42,254 nt of DNA from Lachnospiraceae bacterium JC7 (GCA_000513555.1 ALYD01000029.1:1-42254), one strand, 5' to 3'; positions 9,463 through 18,500 are shown, numbered from the stretch's first letter. The notes: generated from the letters alone by a model not told the origin. Numbers and translations: made by a program.

Positions 9463-10407
9463 TCATTTAACTTTATTAAAGAGTTTTATGATATAAGGAA
9501 AAACAAAAACGATGTAGAACATCTGGATAAAGCAGGTTATGACTGTTGCTGTAAAACCGGTAACAGCCTTTTTCACTAAGCTGTTTATAATCAGTGTAAC
9601 AACATAGTAACCCATAAGTCCGCCCATAAGACGATAAAATCTCTGTTGCATGGAAATGCCTGTTGTAGTAAATCCTACAAGCCTTTTCTCCAAAAGCCAG
9701 CCGGCAAAGAACGCACCCATCCAGCCTACTGCCTTAAAGGTGTCATTTGCCATTTTAAGTCCGTCCACCAGCAGATTTCCTGCTGCATCATAGTCAACCG
9801 GATATGGTTTATAGGCAGAATAAATTGCGGATACTATGGCGATAAGTATACCTGTTGCAGCGATCATTACTTCTTTTTCGGGATGTGATTCAAGCCATTT
9901 CAGAAGCTTTCCCGTCAGAAACATTACCAGAACACCGGACACCGAGCCTACGATAGTATCCTGAGGTGTATGTACTCCCAGGAAATTGCGGCTGAAAGCC
10001 ACAAAGAAAAGCAGCAGCCAAAGCAGCGCACGCAGTCCTACGGTAAGTTCCCGTCTTATGGCCATACCACCAAATAATGAAGCACCATTCATAGAGTGGC
10101 CACTCGGGAAGGAATATCCTGTTGCGGTTTTAAGGGCTGTCTCATCCGGCACGATCCTCGAATCTCTTATCCACGGTCTGTAGGCGCATACTGACACCTT
10201 CAGGACACCATTGACTATCCGGTTCCCTGACCAGCCCATCAGAAGATACGTTCCTATATCCTTATTGACACACCAGTATATGAGCCCCATGATGATAAGG
10301 ACTATGTTCATCTCCCCGTACCAGGTCATCTTGGAGAGAAAATCTGTAAGGCATGCACCTGCACCTTCACGAAATGACTGTAATATCAGCAAAATATCAA
10401 TATCCAT
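9463..10407 (-). CDS. PAP2-family membrane phosphatase
   Basis: This 314-residue integral membrane protein has all three PAP2 motifs: K70-x6-R77-P78, PSGH (101-104) and S139-R140-x5-H146-x3-D150. H104 and H146 are the expected catalytic pair. About eight membrane segments are predicted by eye, more than the six of minimal PAP2 enzymes, with a long C-terminal membrane region. The family removes phosphate from lipid phosphates such as undecaprenyl pyrophosphate or phosphatidic acid; the substrate is not set by sequence. It is a lone gene facing the MATE relic. Confidence 0.92.
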   Translation of the reverse strand: MDIDILLILQSFREGAGACLTDFLSKMTWYGEMNIVLIIMGLIYWCVNKDIGTYLLMGWSGNRIVNGVLKVSVCAYRPWIRDSRIVPDETALKTATGYSFPSGHSMNGASLFGGMAIRRELTVGLRALLWLLLFFVAFSRNFLGVHTPQDTIVGSVSGVLVMFLTGKLLKWLESHPEKEVMIAATGILIAIVSAIYSAYKPYPVDYDAAGNLLVDGLKMANDTFKAVGWMGAFFAGWLLEKRLVGFTTTGISMQQRFYRLMGGLMGYYVVTLIINSLVKKAVTGFTATVITCFIQMFYIVFVFPYIIKLFNKVK

Positions 10408-10638
10408 ATGTTCACCACCGGGGCAATATGCATATCATACAACCTATGCAGCATCTATCTTGCCCTTTCCCTTTTCAGCAAATTATTCCTTTTACTATTT
10501 CGACTTGTTTTTCAGGCAATATAAGAAAGGCTGCAGTGCAGAATAAGTAGTATTTATATATAGAAATACTCTTAAAAAGTGTGTTAAAATGTACTTAGTT
10601 GTTAATTGTGAAATATCGGTAATCAAGGAGGTGCTTTT

Positions 10639-10818
10639 ATGGCAGATTACAACATTGGAGATCTGGTAGCTTACGAAAAAGAGACCAAAGAGTGGAAGAT
10701 CATCAAGATCGAGCTCTCTGAGGGTAAGCATTCGGATAATATCGTATATACACTCAAGAAAGTCCGCGGACAGGATCTGGGCAGGAAGGTTACCATAGAT
10801 AAAGATGATCTCTTATGA
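10639..10818 (+). CDS. Small uncharacterised 59-residue protein
   Basis: The product begins MADYNIGDLVAYEKETKEWK and ends VTIDKDDLL. It is charged, soluble and contains no cysteine. It has an excellent AAGGAGG site before the ATG, a plausible promoter (TAGAAA, 18 bases, TAAAAT at about 10559-10588) and its own terminator 8 bases after the stop, so it is a real free-standing gene. The GDLVAYEK opening and KKVRGQDLGRKVTI resemble small beta-barrel domains, but I do not recognise a family and assign no function. Confidence 0.8.
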   Translation: MADYNIGDLVAYEKETKEWKIIKIELSEGKHSDNIVYTLKKVRGQDLGRKVTIDKDDLL

Positions 10819-10826
10819 CATTATTT

Positions 10827-10852
10827 AAAGCTGAGGATTTTTCCTCAGCTTT
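10827..10852 (+). terminator. Intrinsic terminator
   Basis: A 10-bp stem (AAAGCTGAGG with its complement) and a T-rich loop are followed by a T run, just after the 59-residue gene. Confidence 0.9.
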
Positions 10853-10925
10853 TTTTGCAAATTCAATGATTGAGTATAAGCACTATTCATACTTGTTTTC
10901 TTTATCTCTAATTTACTCATACGTA

Positions 10926-11276
10926 TTACTTCTGTATATTCCAGTTCTTCCACACATCCGGCTGATATCCGAGTGTAGACTGCTTTCCGTTTCGGACTAC
11001 AGGAGTCTTGATCAGGTGCTGATTCTCAAGCAGTTTTTCCAGCTTGTCTTCATCTGCAATGTACTTTATCAAAGCTAATGCATCTTTATCCTTTGCATCC
11101 TGATCGATCATATTCTCTATTCCGCCGTTGGCCTGAGCCACAGATGTAAACTCTCCTTTGCTCATGCCTTTTTCTTTCATATCAACAAACTGATACTTGA
11201 TACCTCTTTCTTTAAAGAAGCGTTCCGCTTTTTTAGTCTCATTACATTTCTTTGTTCCGAAAATCTGTATTCCCAT
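10926..11276 (-). CDS. ArsC/Spx family thioredoxin-fold protein
   Basis: This 116-residue protein has a single N-terminal cysteine in GTKKCNETKKAERFF (C12) and the C-terminal basic block LIKTPVVRNGKQSTLGYQ with the conserved arginine of ArsC-like proteins. It lacks the CxxC pair of true Spx, so arsenate-reductase-like or YffB-like is the better label. The family uses the cysteine thiol in glutathione/thioredoxin-type redox chemistry or contacts RNA polymerase. No ars genes are nearby, so an arsenate role is unsupported. AAAGGA precedes the start. Confidence 0.88.
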   Translation of the reverse strand: MGIQIFGTKKCNETKKAERFFKERGIKYQFVDMKEKGMSKGEFTSVAQANGGIENMIDQDAKDKDALALIKYIADEDKLEKLLENQHLIKTPVVRNGKQSTLGYQPDVWKNWNIQK

Positions 11277-11421
11277 TAATAAAAAATCCTTTCACAATGA
11301 TCATTCACATAATGATTTTACAATATTACAGCCTGTCGTCATTTTTGCATAGTTTTCCATTCAGGACTATAAGGAAATGTACCCGGTATTTCCGCTGTCA
11401 TTTCTACTGTCAATTCCGCTG

Positions 11422-11573
11422 TCACAAGTCAGTCAATTCCTCTGAAGATACGGGATTCTGATTCTTTTTGATATCCACGATCATGCCGTCCTTCATCACT
11501 ATGGTGGTATCCATCATCTTGGGAATGGCACTGTTGTGGGTGACCATAATAATGGTGGTTCCATAAGCAGATA
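11422..11573 (-). pseudogene. C-terminal relic of a LolD/MacB-type ABC transporter ATPase
   Basis: The minus strand reads GTTIIMVTHNSAI, then MMDTTIVMKDGMIVDI and NQNPVSSEEL up to a TGA at 11422-11424. This is the H-loop (VTHN) and tail of export-type ABC ATPases. Upstream it meets a TAG within about 10 codons; Walker A, the signature and Walker B are gone. About 45 codons remain. Confidence 0.8.
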
Positions 11574-11994
11574 TGTGACCCTGTTTTTCCAGATATCTCT
11601 AGGAATATTATTTTTTAAGATTCCCAGCATGACCCATTCCCTCCTATCAGATCATCGATACGTTCCTGCGTCGTCCCTTTATAAACTTTTTTCTTCTTAT
11701 GTAATACCACAGATCTGTTCACACTCCGTCCAGTATAACCAATATGACAGGATTTTCTTCTATCCTAAAATAAAAATTATTTTCATATTGACGCATTGTA
11801 TAGAAACAGATACAATATAAACAAGTCAAGGAGATGTGGCGTGTGCTTCACAGATCTGAAACGATTCGTGATGAAACTAAGAACGGTAGATGACATGGCG
11901 TGTGCTTCATGGATTCGAGGTTCTTTTTTTGTGCTGTTTCAACTTACAAATTCCATCTGTACATCGATTCCCGTTTTCCGATCTCTGACAGACC
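11574..11994. promoter_or_regulatory. Non-coding stretch with an orphan promoter and 14-bp direct repeat
   Basis: A good promoter (TTGACG 11788-11793, 17-base spacer, TACAAT 11811-11816) and a GGAG-like site point rightward, but only short frames follow before the convergent metallophosphoesterase gene ends. The 14-mer TGGCGTGTGCTTCA occurs at 11837-11850 and again at 11896-11909. It may be the start of a deleted gene. Confidence 0.5.
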
Positions 11995-13107
11995 TTATGT
12001 TTCTGAGATATTCAGGACAACATATTCCGATCTGGTTCCTGTCTTGAACTTTATGGCCCAGCAGGATATACCGGATGTCACGATAAATTCAGTATTATTT
12101 CTTTTTTCATACCCATATGTACTGTCATTTGCACCTGTCAATTCACTTAAAATGCTTATAGGGAACATCTGACCTCCGTGGGTATGCCCTGATAAAACAA
12201 GATCCACTCCAGACAGAGCTTCCGCCTCATAATCATTAGGCTGATGGTCAAGCATGATCATATACTTATCCGTATCGAGCCCTTCTTTCATTTCCGAAGC
12301 ACTCTTTCTTCTGTAACTCCTGTCTTTACGTCCGATCACATAGAAGGAATCATTTATCTTAACAGCTGCATCTTCAAGTATGGTGACTCCGTTTTTCTCA
12401 AGTTCCTCCGTTAGTTCCGTATAAGAAAAATCTCTGTTATCAAAATATCCCTTATCATGATTCCCGGAAACATAGTAAACTCCATAAGTCGTCCTTAATT
12501 CTCCAAGAGCATGACAGCTTCTCACCATATCTTCTTTTTCTGTATCGTCATCGACATAGTCTCCGGCTATAAATACTATATCCGGCTCCTCTGTCTGAAT
12601 AACTTTCATCTGCTCTTCAAAGCGTTCTCCATCTAATGAATTTCCTATATGTGAATCTGAAAAGAGTATCACCTTCAGTTCCTTCTGTCCGATATTTTTA
12701 TCTGTTGTGAGATCGTACTCTGTCCTCCATACATGGTGCTCGAGATACCATCCGGCACATAAATAAACTGAAGTAAACAGCAGTACAATGATACCTGTAT
12801 AATACGGATGAAGTGTATGTTCATGATCCTTTTTTACTTTGATTTTTTTGATGCTCCACTCGATAATGTCGCCAACGATCCAGAACATGATCAGATTCAG
12901 AACAACAACTATAGTGTTTACTCCGTCTATAGTAAAACAGCACAGGATAAGAAGAACAGGAATAAACGCCAGAAGACGTCGTATTGTTTTTCTTTCTCCT
13001 GCGATCCTGCGTACTATGGCGAACCGTTGAAACCGTGTAAAAAGATACACTATTCCGCATATTGTGCCTGTCAACGCAACTCCGATAATTATTATCCATA
13101 TATTCAT
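11995..13107 (-). CDS. Membrane-anchored metallophosphoesterase (YkuE-like)
   Basis: This 370-residue protein has four hydrophobic segments in the first about 125 residues, followed by a calcineurin-type phosphoesterase domain. All metal-site motifs are present in order: FSDSHIGN, GDYVDDD, SGNHDKGYF and LSGHTHGGQMFP. The family includes dimetal phosphodiesterases and UDP-diacylglucosamine or lipid pyrophosphate hydrolases; the substrate is unknown. AGGGA precedes the ATG. It is a single gene; its 3' end abuts decayed DNA. Confidence 0.9.
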   Translation of the reverse strand: MNIWIIIIGVALTGTICGIVYLFTRFQRFAIVRRIAGERKTIRRLLAFIPVLLILCCFTIDGVNTIVVVLNLIMFWIVGDIIEWSIKKIKVKKDHEHTLHPYYTGIIVLLFTSVYLCAGWYLEHHVWRTEYDLTTDKNIGQKELKVILFSDSHIGNSLDGERFEEQMKVIQTEEPDIVFIAGDYVDDDTEKEDMVRSCHALGELRTTYGVYYVSGNHDKGYFDNRDFSYTELTEELEKNGVTILEDAAVKINDSFYVIGRKDRSYRRKSASEMKEGLDTDKYMIMLDHQPNDYEAEALSGVDLVLSGHTHGGQMFPISILSELTGANDSTYGYEKRNNTEFIVTSGISCWAIKFKTGTRSEYVVLNISET

Positions 13108-13174
13108 ATTAATTCCCTGACTTCTGCAACCAGACTTCTGTAATCCGTTTCTTTAATTATCAAATCAGAATATG

Positions 13175-13801
13175 TCAGAATAAAGCTTTTTGATAAGTTT
13201 TCTTTGTTATAACAGCTATTGCACAAGGCATCCTTCCGTCTACCACATGATATTCCACATCCTGATAACCCATTTCTTCAAAGAACGCCTTATATGAATC
13301 GAGATCGAACTGCTTCTTAAAATCCGCTCCCAGAAATTCTACAAACTTCACACCTAACCTGGATGAGCTCTTTGACATATTAATGTATGTCGGGATGATG
13401 ATCTTTCCGTCCGTTTTCACCACCCGCTCAAGCTCTGCAAGTGCCTTTCCCGGATCCGGCAGCAAATGAATCACATTTCCGGCTACAACCTTATCAAAGC
13501 ATTCATCCCGGCACTTAATATTCATGATATCCGCTCGTTTGAACTTCACATTATCATACTTCCTGCATTTCTTCTCCGCCTGTCTGAGCATACCTGAAGC
13601 AAAATCAGTCGCAACCAGCTTTCTGCATTTTTCGGCTATACATACGGTTATGGCTCCGGTTCCGCATGCACATTCAAGCACTGCATCCGTGCTGTCTATA
13701 AAATCTGCCACTTTCCTCCCTGTGCCTGCATATACCCTGTGATTATATACATTTTCAAACAGATCATATAAAGGTGATATCTTGTCCCAGAACACTTTCA
13801 T
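13175..13801 (-). CDS. Class I SAM-dependent methyltransferase
   Basis: This 208-residue methyltransferase has the SAM-binding motif I VLECACGTGAITVCIA, an acidic motif II ATDFASGML, then RADIMNI and the strand-4 segment FDKVVAGNVIHLLPDP. It resembles UbiE/Coq5-type small-molecule methyltransferases. The start MKVFWDKISPLYDLFE was preferred over an ATG ten codons upstream because family members begin this way and AGGA lies 11 bases before it. It lies 51 bases downstream of a small membrane-protein gene, probably the same transcript. The acceptor is unknown. Confidence 0.85.
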   Translation of the reverse strand: MKVFWDKISPLYDLFENVYNHRVYAGTGRKVADFIDSTDAVLECACGTGAITVCIAEKCRKLVATDFASGMLRQAEKKCRKYDNVKFKRADIMNIKCRDECFDKVVAGNVIHLLPDPGKALAELERVVKTDGKIIIPTYINMSKSSSRLGVKFVEFLGADFKKQFDLDSYKAFFEEMGYQDVEYHVVDGRMPCAIAVITKKTYQKALF

Positions 13802-13852
13802 GACTCTTCCCATCCTTTGCAAAATCATCAAGATTATTATCTATAACCTTAT

Positions 13853-14062
13853 CTACATACGGCTATTTCTGATCAGAGTCCTCCCGATAATACCGTCAAT
13901 AAACACTCCCGCAAGAAAAATAATCCAACCTGCAATACGAGTTTTTTCGATCTGTTCTTCTGTCGGAAACATCTCCAGCGAACCATTAAAAATCAAGTAC
14001 AGACCTCCTAAAGCAACTATTGTTGCAATAACAAAAACAATTTGAAAAATCAGTTTTTTCAT
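13853..14062 (-). CDS. Small two-helix membrane protein
   Basis: This 69-residue protein starts MKKLIFQIVFVIATIVALGG (first membrane helix). A polar loop NGSLEMFPTEEQIEKTR follows, then a second helix AGWIIFLAGVFIDGIIG and a basic end. AGGA lies 5 bases before the chosen ATG; a GTG four codons upstream is less likely. No family is recognised. A decayed copy of its loop and second helix lies at 37178-37240, so the family exists in at least two copies here. Confidence 0.7.
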   Translation of the reverse strand: MKKLIFQIVFVIATIVALGGLYLIFNGSLEMFPTEEQIEKTRIAGWIIFLAGVFIDGIIGRTLIRNSRM

Positions 14063-14262
14063 TTCGATCCTCACTTCCTTATCACGGTATTTCCGTTTTT
14101 TTCTTTTATATCCCAGACTCAGTTACACGTAAGTACTTTTATCCTATGGGCTTTACTGAATAAGTATCAATTATCTTATTCATAATATGTTTATTCTAAA
14201 TGTTCTATTTCTAAAAATAAAGGTCAACCTCCCCTGGCATCGTTTTAAGCTATTGAGGATTA

Positions 14263-14307
14263 TTATAAAAAATAACGCATGAAAAGTCTTTAAACGTTTC
14301 CATGCGT
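14263..14307 (-). terminator. Terminator of the flavodoxin-like reductase pair
   Basis: ACGCATG (14275-14281) pairs with CATGCGT (14301-14307), extended imperfectly inside. On the minus strand it is followed by a T-rich run (14263-14272). Confidence 0.75.
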
Positions 14308-14342
14308 CCTTATAAGAAATGAGCCTCATGAAAGTACTGCTC

Positions 14343-14996
14343 TCACGCGCTCCATGGTCTGTAATCTATGGGAACCTTGCATCCCCATCCTTTGGCTATA
14401 TCCCGATAATTCTTTCTGGCTAATGTCATAAACATTAACTGAAGCATCAGCCTTACGGGAAGAGAAAAAATCTCAGGACCTGCAAACTTTTTCACCGTTT
14501 CCGGTTTAAAGCCATCCTCATCCACAAAGGCTTTCCCCATATCTCTATAAGGCGTGATGATCTTCTGTACCTCGGATTCCTTCAGTACTCTGATGCCGAA
14601 ATTGCTTCCTTTTATCAGAGTTCCGCCATAACTCACCCCAAGATACCCTGGAAGCTTCTCGAGAAATGCCTTCCCGCACTCCAGCTGCTTTGCTTCTGCA
14701 AATCCACCCTGAAGAATAAAAGAAATTCTGGTGCTCTCATCCTTCACCGGCAGAGTCTCCAGAAATTCAAGCAGAATGCCCGGCACACACTCAACATACA
14801 GCGGAAGTGCAATGATGATCTCAGTGTTTTTTATATATGCTTCACGTGTCCTGTCCCAGTTTTCTTTATCGGAAATGGCATATCTTTCATAGCTGGCACC
14901 TGAAAGAGCCATCCCCTCTGCAAACGAATCTATGATTCTTTCGGTATTACTGTGTCTCGAAACTCTCGGACTCCCGTTAATGATTACTGCATGCAT
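14343..14996 (-). CDS. Flavodoxin-fold NAD(P)H-dependent reductase-like protein
   Basis: This 217-residue protein begins MHAVIINGSPRVSRHSNT, the FMN-phosphate loop of NADPH-dependent FMN reductases and WrbA-like proteins, and has IIIALPLYVECVPG for the second FMN contact. The start was chosen by GGGGAGG 9 bases upstream; it overlaps the stop of the preceding reductase by 13 bp. Probably both proteins move electrons together, through FMN here and FMN plus cysteines in the partner. The substrate is unknown. Confidence 0.82.
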   Translation of the reverse strand: MHAVIINGSPRVSRHSNTERIIDSFAEGMALSGASYERYAISDKENWDRTREAYIKNTEIIIALPLYVECVPGILLEFLETLPVKDESTRISFILQGGFAEAKQLECGKAFLEKLPGYLGVSYGGTLIKGSNFGIRVLKESEVQKIITPYRDMGKAFVDEDGFKPETVKKFAGPEIFSLPVRLMLQLMFMTLARKNYRDIAKGWGCKVPIDYRPWSA

Positions 14997-15562
14997 CCTA
15001 TGGCCTCCCCGCATTTATCAAACTCATATGCTCCAAGTGACTTGGTTGAAAAATTGACTGCAACTCTTTCGCACCACAATGACAGATTGTTCTTATCACC
15101 ATTTCCGGTATAAATAAGTCCCCAGTCAGGATTATGCTCATATCTCGCTATATGGCGCATCTGATCACCGACATAGTGAAGATTCATGGTCACTATGGGC
15201 ATAAGTCTGTCCATGATATTTTTGGTCTTATATGATACAAAACCGAACTTTGTGTCAGAGACAAGCCATACCTGATCAGACTTTGAAATCTTTTTGAGCA
15301 ATGGCTCATAGTCATCATTTATCACACACTTTCCCGGTGTTTTAAGCCAGCAATAATTGCATCCAAAACAATGTGAGATATTCATATGCTCGGTATCGAC
15401 ATATTCGACCACATCCTCGCTGTTTTTCATTTCAATACCCTCTGCCAATCTGTTTCCATTTTCGGGTATATCCAAAATAACAGTTTTATTTCCGTATTTT
15501 CCAAGTAATAAGGCTATATCCTTCCCCTTTTTATTTTCGGTTGTATCAATAAGCAGAACCAT
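14984..15562 (-). CDS. Flavodoxin-fold oxidoreductase with cysteine cluster
   Basis: This 192-residue member of the multimeric flavodoxin/iron-sulfur flavoprotein-like group has HCFGCNYCWLKTPGKC, matching the C-x2-C-x2-C-x5-C pattern typical of these proteins, followed by SDTKFGFVSYKTKNIMDRLMP. The classical N-terminal glycine-rich FMN loop is weak (LLIDTTENKKGKD), so FMN may be bound by its partner or loosely. AGGAGG lies 7 bases before the ATG. It is first of a two-gene unit. Confidence 0.8.
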   Translation of the reverse strand: MVLLIDTTENKKGKDIALLLGKYGNKTVILDIPENGNRLAEGIEMKNSEDVVEYVDTEHMNISHCFGCNYCWLKTPGKCVINDDYEPLLKKISKSDQVWLVSDTKFGFVSYKTKNIMDRLMPIVTMNLHYVGDQMRHIARYEHNPDWGLIYTGNGDKNNLSLWCERVAVNFSTKSLGAYEFDKCGEAIGCMQ

Positions 15563-15633
15563 GTTTCTTCCTCCTGAAAACCCGCTTTTTTACAATGCTT
15601 AAGCTTTACAGATTAAGGATATACCAAAAGATA

Positions 15634-15671
15634 AAAACAGGCTGAACCTTACACGTGATTCAGCCTGTTTT
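15634..15671. terminator. Bidirectional intrinsic terminator
   Basis: A perfect 13-bp stem (15634-15646 with 15659-15671) is A-flanked on one side and T-flanked on the other. It closes the nitroreductase gene on the minus strand. Confidence 0.9.
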
Positions 15672-15743
15672 ACACTATATTTTATTGAATTATTATTGAT
15701 CACACAGTTCTCCTGCACTATGTATCGAACAAGAAATCAATCA

Positions 15744-16256
15744 TCAGATATAGCTGACAGTTTCTGTCAATTCTTTTCTGCTGTTATGATTTGCAAGAGG
15801 GCCAGCTCCTTCTGCCGCATAACCAATATCAAGAAGCATAAGGATCTCCTCATTCTCAGGGAGACCAAGATCCTCTGCAAGCTTATCAGGATCAAAGAAA
15901 TTCAGCCAGCAGCTGTCTACTCCGGCATCAGCTGCAGCCAGCATAAGATGTGTTGCCACTATGGATGCGTCTTCAACTCCTGAATCTCTCTTGCCACCCG
16001 GATATGTAAAGACATTGTTCTTATCAAATGTCACAACAAGGACAGTCGGAGCTCCATAACGGCATGGAGTAGCCTTGTCGATCCTGGCAAGGTTCTCCTC
16101 AGACTCTACAACATAAATATGCTGTTCCTGAAGATTCTTTGCCGTAGGAGCAAGTCGTCCTGCTTCAAGGATATCATTAAGCTTGTCTCTGTCAATTTTT
16201 CTTTCACTGTACTTCTTGCATGAATAACGGTTCTTTACTACTTCTTTAAATTCCAT
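15744..16256 (-). CDS. Nitroreductase family protein
   Basis: This 170-residue FMN-dependent nitroreductase-like protein has the N-terminal RYSCKKYSERKID block, APTAKNLQEQHIYVV (FMN and dimer contacts), the GVEDASIVATHLMLAAADAG helix and the C-terminal DIGYAAEGAGPLANHNSRK. Family enzymes reduce nitro compounds or flavins with NAD(P)H. AGGAG lies 7 bases before the start. It is a single gene between two terminators. Confidence 0.92.
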   Translation of the reverse strand: MEFKEVVKNRYSCKKYSERKIDRDKLNDILEAGRLAPTAKNLQEQHIYVVESEENLARIDKATPCRYGAPTVLVVTFDKNNVFTYPGGKRDSGVEDASIVATHLMLAAADAGVDSCWLNFFDPDKLAEDLGLPENEEILMLLDIGYAAEGAGPLANHNSRKELTETVSYI

Positions 16257-16308
16257 AATGACACTCCTATTAGATTATGATTTATTATTTTAATTGTTTA
16301 CAATCAAA

Positions 16309-16337
16309 AAATAAAGTCCACAAAGTGAACTTTATTT
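16309..16337 (-). terminator. Terminator of the glycine/cysteine-rich membrane protein gene
   Basis: A 13-position stem with one mismatch and a 3-base loop precedes TTTATTTTTTG on the minus strand. Confidence 0.8.
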
Positions 16338-16349
16338 CAAAATCTATTT

Positions 16350-16391
16350 CCGCTCGTAATCAAAAATCAATACTTTTTTTATTACGAGCGG
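16350..16391 (-). other. Second hairpin, perfect 11-bp stem
   Basis: CCGCTCGTAAT (16350-16360) pairs with ATTACGAGCGG (16381-16391), just downstream of the stop at 16402. No strong U-run follows. It probably works in tandem with the terminator below it, or stabilises the transcript 3' end. Confidence 0.7.
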
Positions 16392-16401
16392 TATCATCTT
16401 T

Positions 16402-17667
16402 TTATTCTCTGTTTTCGATCAATGGAGTCCAGTAATGATATCCCTTATAGTCCGTCAGACGATACGCAACACTGGTGACTGTTCCGTCTTCAAGGCGAAT
16501 GTTGGCGATCAGTGGCTTATCCCCTACTTCGAAACCATCTCCCAGAAAATAGTTATCGATAAAGTCTCCTTCATAGGAATAAATGTCACAGACGGGTTCT
16601 ATCAGATCCCCATCGTTTAATGGTTCCAGCCCGCTACACATCTCCTCAGTGGAAAGGTCACCTCCCGGACTGTCCGGAAGCGGTTTAACGCCGAGGATCT
16701 TTCCGTCCGGATTTGAATTGTCAAACTGCAGTATGATATTTGCGTGCTTAGCATTAACAAAAGCAGGGATATATCCGCGGGATTGATATCTGTTGCCCTC
16801 GTGCCAGCCATCCAGCTGATAATACGCAACCACATGTTTGTCAAGAGACAGCCAGGTATCGTCGTACTCGCCAATCAGATTCAGGTCATCATCAAATTCA
16901 TAGAGATTATCAAGGCCAAGGTCGATGAACGCACTGCCGGTATCTACAAAGACATTGAGCTTGACATATTCCACAGCATCCCATTCATCGTCTGACAGGA
17001 TCAGCACCTGCTGCCCTTTTTTATTTCGGGACCACACAAGGTGGGATGCATTAATTGCTTTTCCTTCAGGATCAGCCCAGCCCTGTGAGTTTCCTCCGTT
17101 CGAAATGCCGTCTGCAATCGCCGACATAGATGTTCCTGCAGCAAGACTTGGAAGAAAACCGTTGCCACCTGAAAGTGGCAACAAGCTTCCGTTATCATAG
17201 GATTCCGTCAGCAATGGTTTTGCAGACTGGTTAGCATTTACTGCACTACTGCCGGAGATCAGTCCGGCTTTGCCATCATTGCTACTACCGGAACCACTGC
17301 CTATACCCTGTACCGCCTCCTGGATGGAACCGATACCGCTATCGATTCCCTGCTGAACACTTCCATCCTCAAGTTTTGTGGATGCTTTATGAAAAACTGC
17401 GGATCCAAGTTCCAACAACTGGGATCCCCCACTATAGATTATGGAAATAATGATAATGACCGCAAAGATCATGGCAGGCACGCAGCCGCAACCGCTGCAG
17501 CCACAGCCGTTATTGCCTCCTCTGCCTCCTAGTCCCGGTCTTCCTTTGTAACCACCCGAATTGCCCACCGGACCTCCGAGCCCCAGACCGCTTCCTCTTG
17601 TAGACACGCGGCTTGATCCGCTTGTTGTATTTCTTTGACGGCTTCCGCCTCCTCCGGTTCTGTCCAT
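16402..17667 (-). CDS. Glycine- and cysteine-rich single-pass membrane protein of unknown function
   Basis: In this 421-residue protein the first about 50 residues are very Gly/Ser/Arg-rich. A CGCSGCGC cluster follows, immediately before one membrane helix (AMIFAVIIIISIIYSG, about 66-82). The large remainder should be outside the cell: a Gly/Ser-rich stalk, then a globular part from about 180 with repeated Trp/Asp/Tyr patterns (WDAVEYVKLNVFVDTGSAF, YYQLDGWHEGNRYQSRGYIP). The cysteine cluster on the cytoplasmic face could be a lipid-modified or metal-binding site; this is speculation. Lachnospiraceae carry similar anonymous proteins. AAGGAAAC lies just before the ATG. Confidence 0.8.
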   Translation of the reverse strand: MDRTGGGGSRQRNTTSGSSRVSTRGSGLGLGGPVGNSGGYKGRPGLGGRGGNNGCGCSGCGCVPAMIFAVIIIISIIYSGGSQLLELGSAVFHKASTKLEDGSVQQGIDSGIGSIQEAVQGIGSGSGSSNDGKAGLISGSSAVNANQSAKPLLTESYDNGSLLPLSGGNGFLPSLAAGTSMSAIADGISNGGNSQGWADPEGKAINASHLVWSRNKKGQQVLILSDDEWDAVEYVKLNVFVDTGSAFIDLGLDNLYEFDDDLNLIGEYDDTWLSLDKHVVAYYQLDGWHEGNRYQSRGYIPAFVNAKHANIILQFDNSNPDGKILGVKPLPDSPGGDLSTEEMCSGLEPLNDGDLIEPVCDIYSYEGDFIDNYFLGDGFEVGDKPLIANIRLEDGTVTSVAYRLTDYKGYHYWTPLIENRE

Positions 17668-17832
17668 ATGTTTCCTTGTTTCCTTTTCTGTTACCGTTAT
17701 TCCAACAAATTAAATGTATATTTAATATTAATTGGATTCATCATTATTTTCTATAAAGTTTATCGGCACTAAGCTGCTCACACATTAGCGATCAAAAAGC
17801 CACATGCGGAAAATTACAGGATTGCTCATCGT

Positions 17833-18243
17833 TTAAATCAAAATACCTTCAAAATGATCTATCTCATGTTGAATTATCTGTGCCACAAAATCACTGTATT
17901 TTCCATGTTGCGGCTTGAAATCTCTATCAAGATAATCAACTTCTATTTCTTTATACCTCTTACATCTCCTGGCACCATTCAAAGAAAGACAGCTTTCTTC
18001 TGTCTCATATTCACCGGACTTCTTTGTGATCACAGGATTGATCATTGGAAATATTACCGGTCCCATAGCAACTACTATAATCTGCTTCTTAACGCCTATC
18101 ATATTTGCCGCCATCCCTACACACCTGTCCTGATTAGCCTCTAAAGTGTCCAAAAGATCTTCAATTACCTTCTTATCATTTTCTGTTGCAGGCACTGACT
18201 TCTGCTTAAGAAATATTGTATCTTTCACTATCTTCTTTATCAT
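17833..18243 (-). CDS. def: Peptide deformylase
   Basis: This 136-residue metal-dependent deformylase has the three family motifs: VGMAANMIG (for GxGxAAxQ), ESCLSL (for EGCLS, metal cysteine) and QHEIDHFEG (metal histidines and catalytic glutamate). Motif 1 carries N where most enzymes have Q or PQ, and motif 2 has ES for EG. It therefore belongs to the short divergent type found in clostridia as a second deformylase. It removes the N-formyl group from new proteins. It is a single gene without the usual fmt or priA neighbours. Confidence 0.9.
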   Translation of the reverse strand: MIKKIVKDTIFLKQKSVPATENDKKVIEDLLDTLEANQDRCVGMAANMIGVKKQIIVVAMGPVIFPMINPVITKKSGEYETEESCLSLNGARRCKRYKEIEVDYLDRDFKPQHGKYSDFVAQIIQHEIDHFEGILI

Positions 18244-18500
18244 ACTTGAACCACCAACTCCCGTTTTTTCTTATCTTACCATAAGATGTGCTTGAGAAAA
18301 CACCTTAGCGAGACTTAACTGTTGGATGAAACCCAATGTGTATTTTCATTTGTATGTCTTTTATTCTTTTATTCTTTTTTTACAAAATAAAAAAACAGAA
18401 AATGGTAAAATATTGTTGAAATAGTGTGGTACTTCATTTTTGTAAGCTTATCCAAAAAGAATGATAGAGGCTTATTATTAATCCTAAAGAGTGAAACATT

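Noticed and set aside
11796..12172. Plus-strand frames after the orphan promoter
   Set aside because: They run into the antisense of the metallophosphoesterase gene and look like no protein family.
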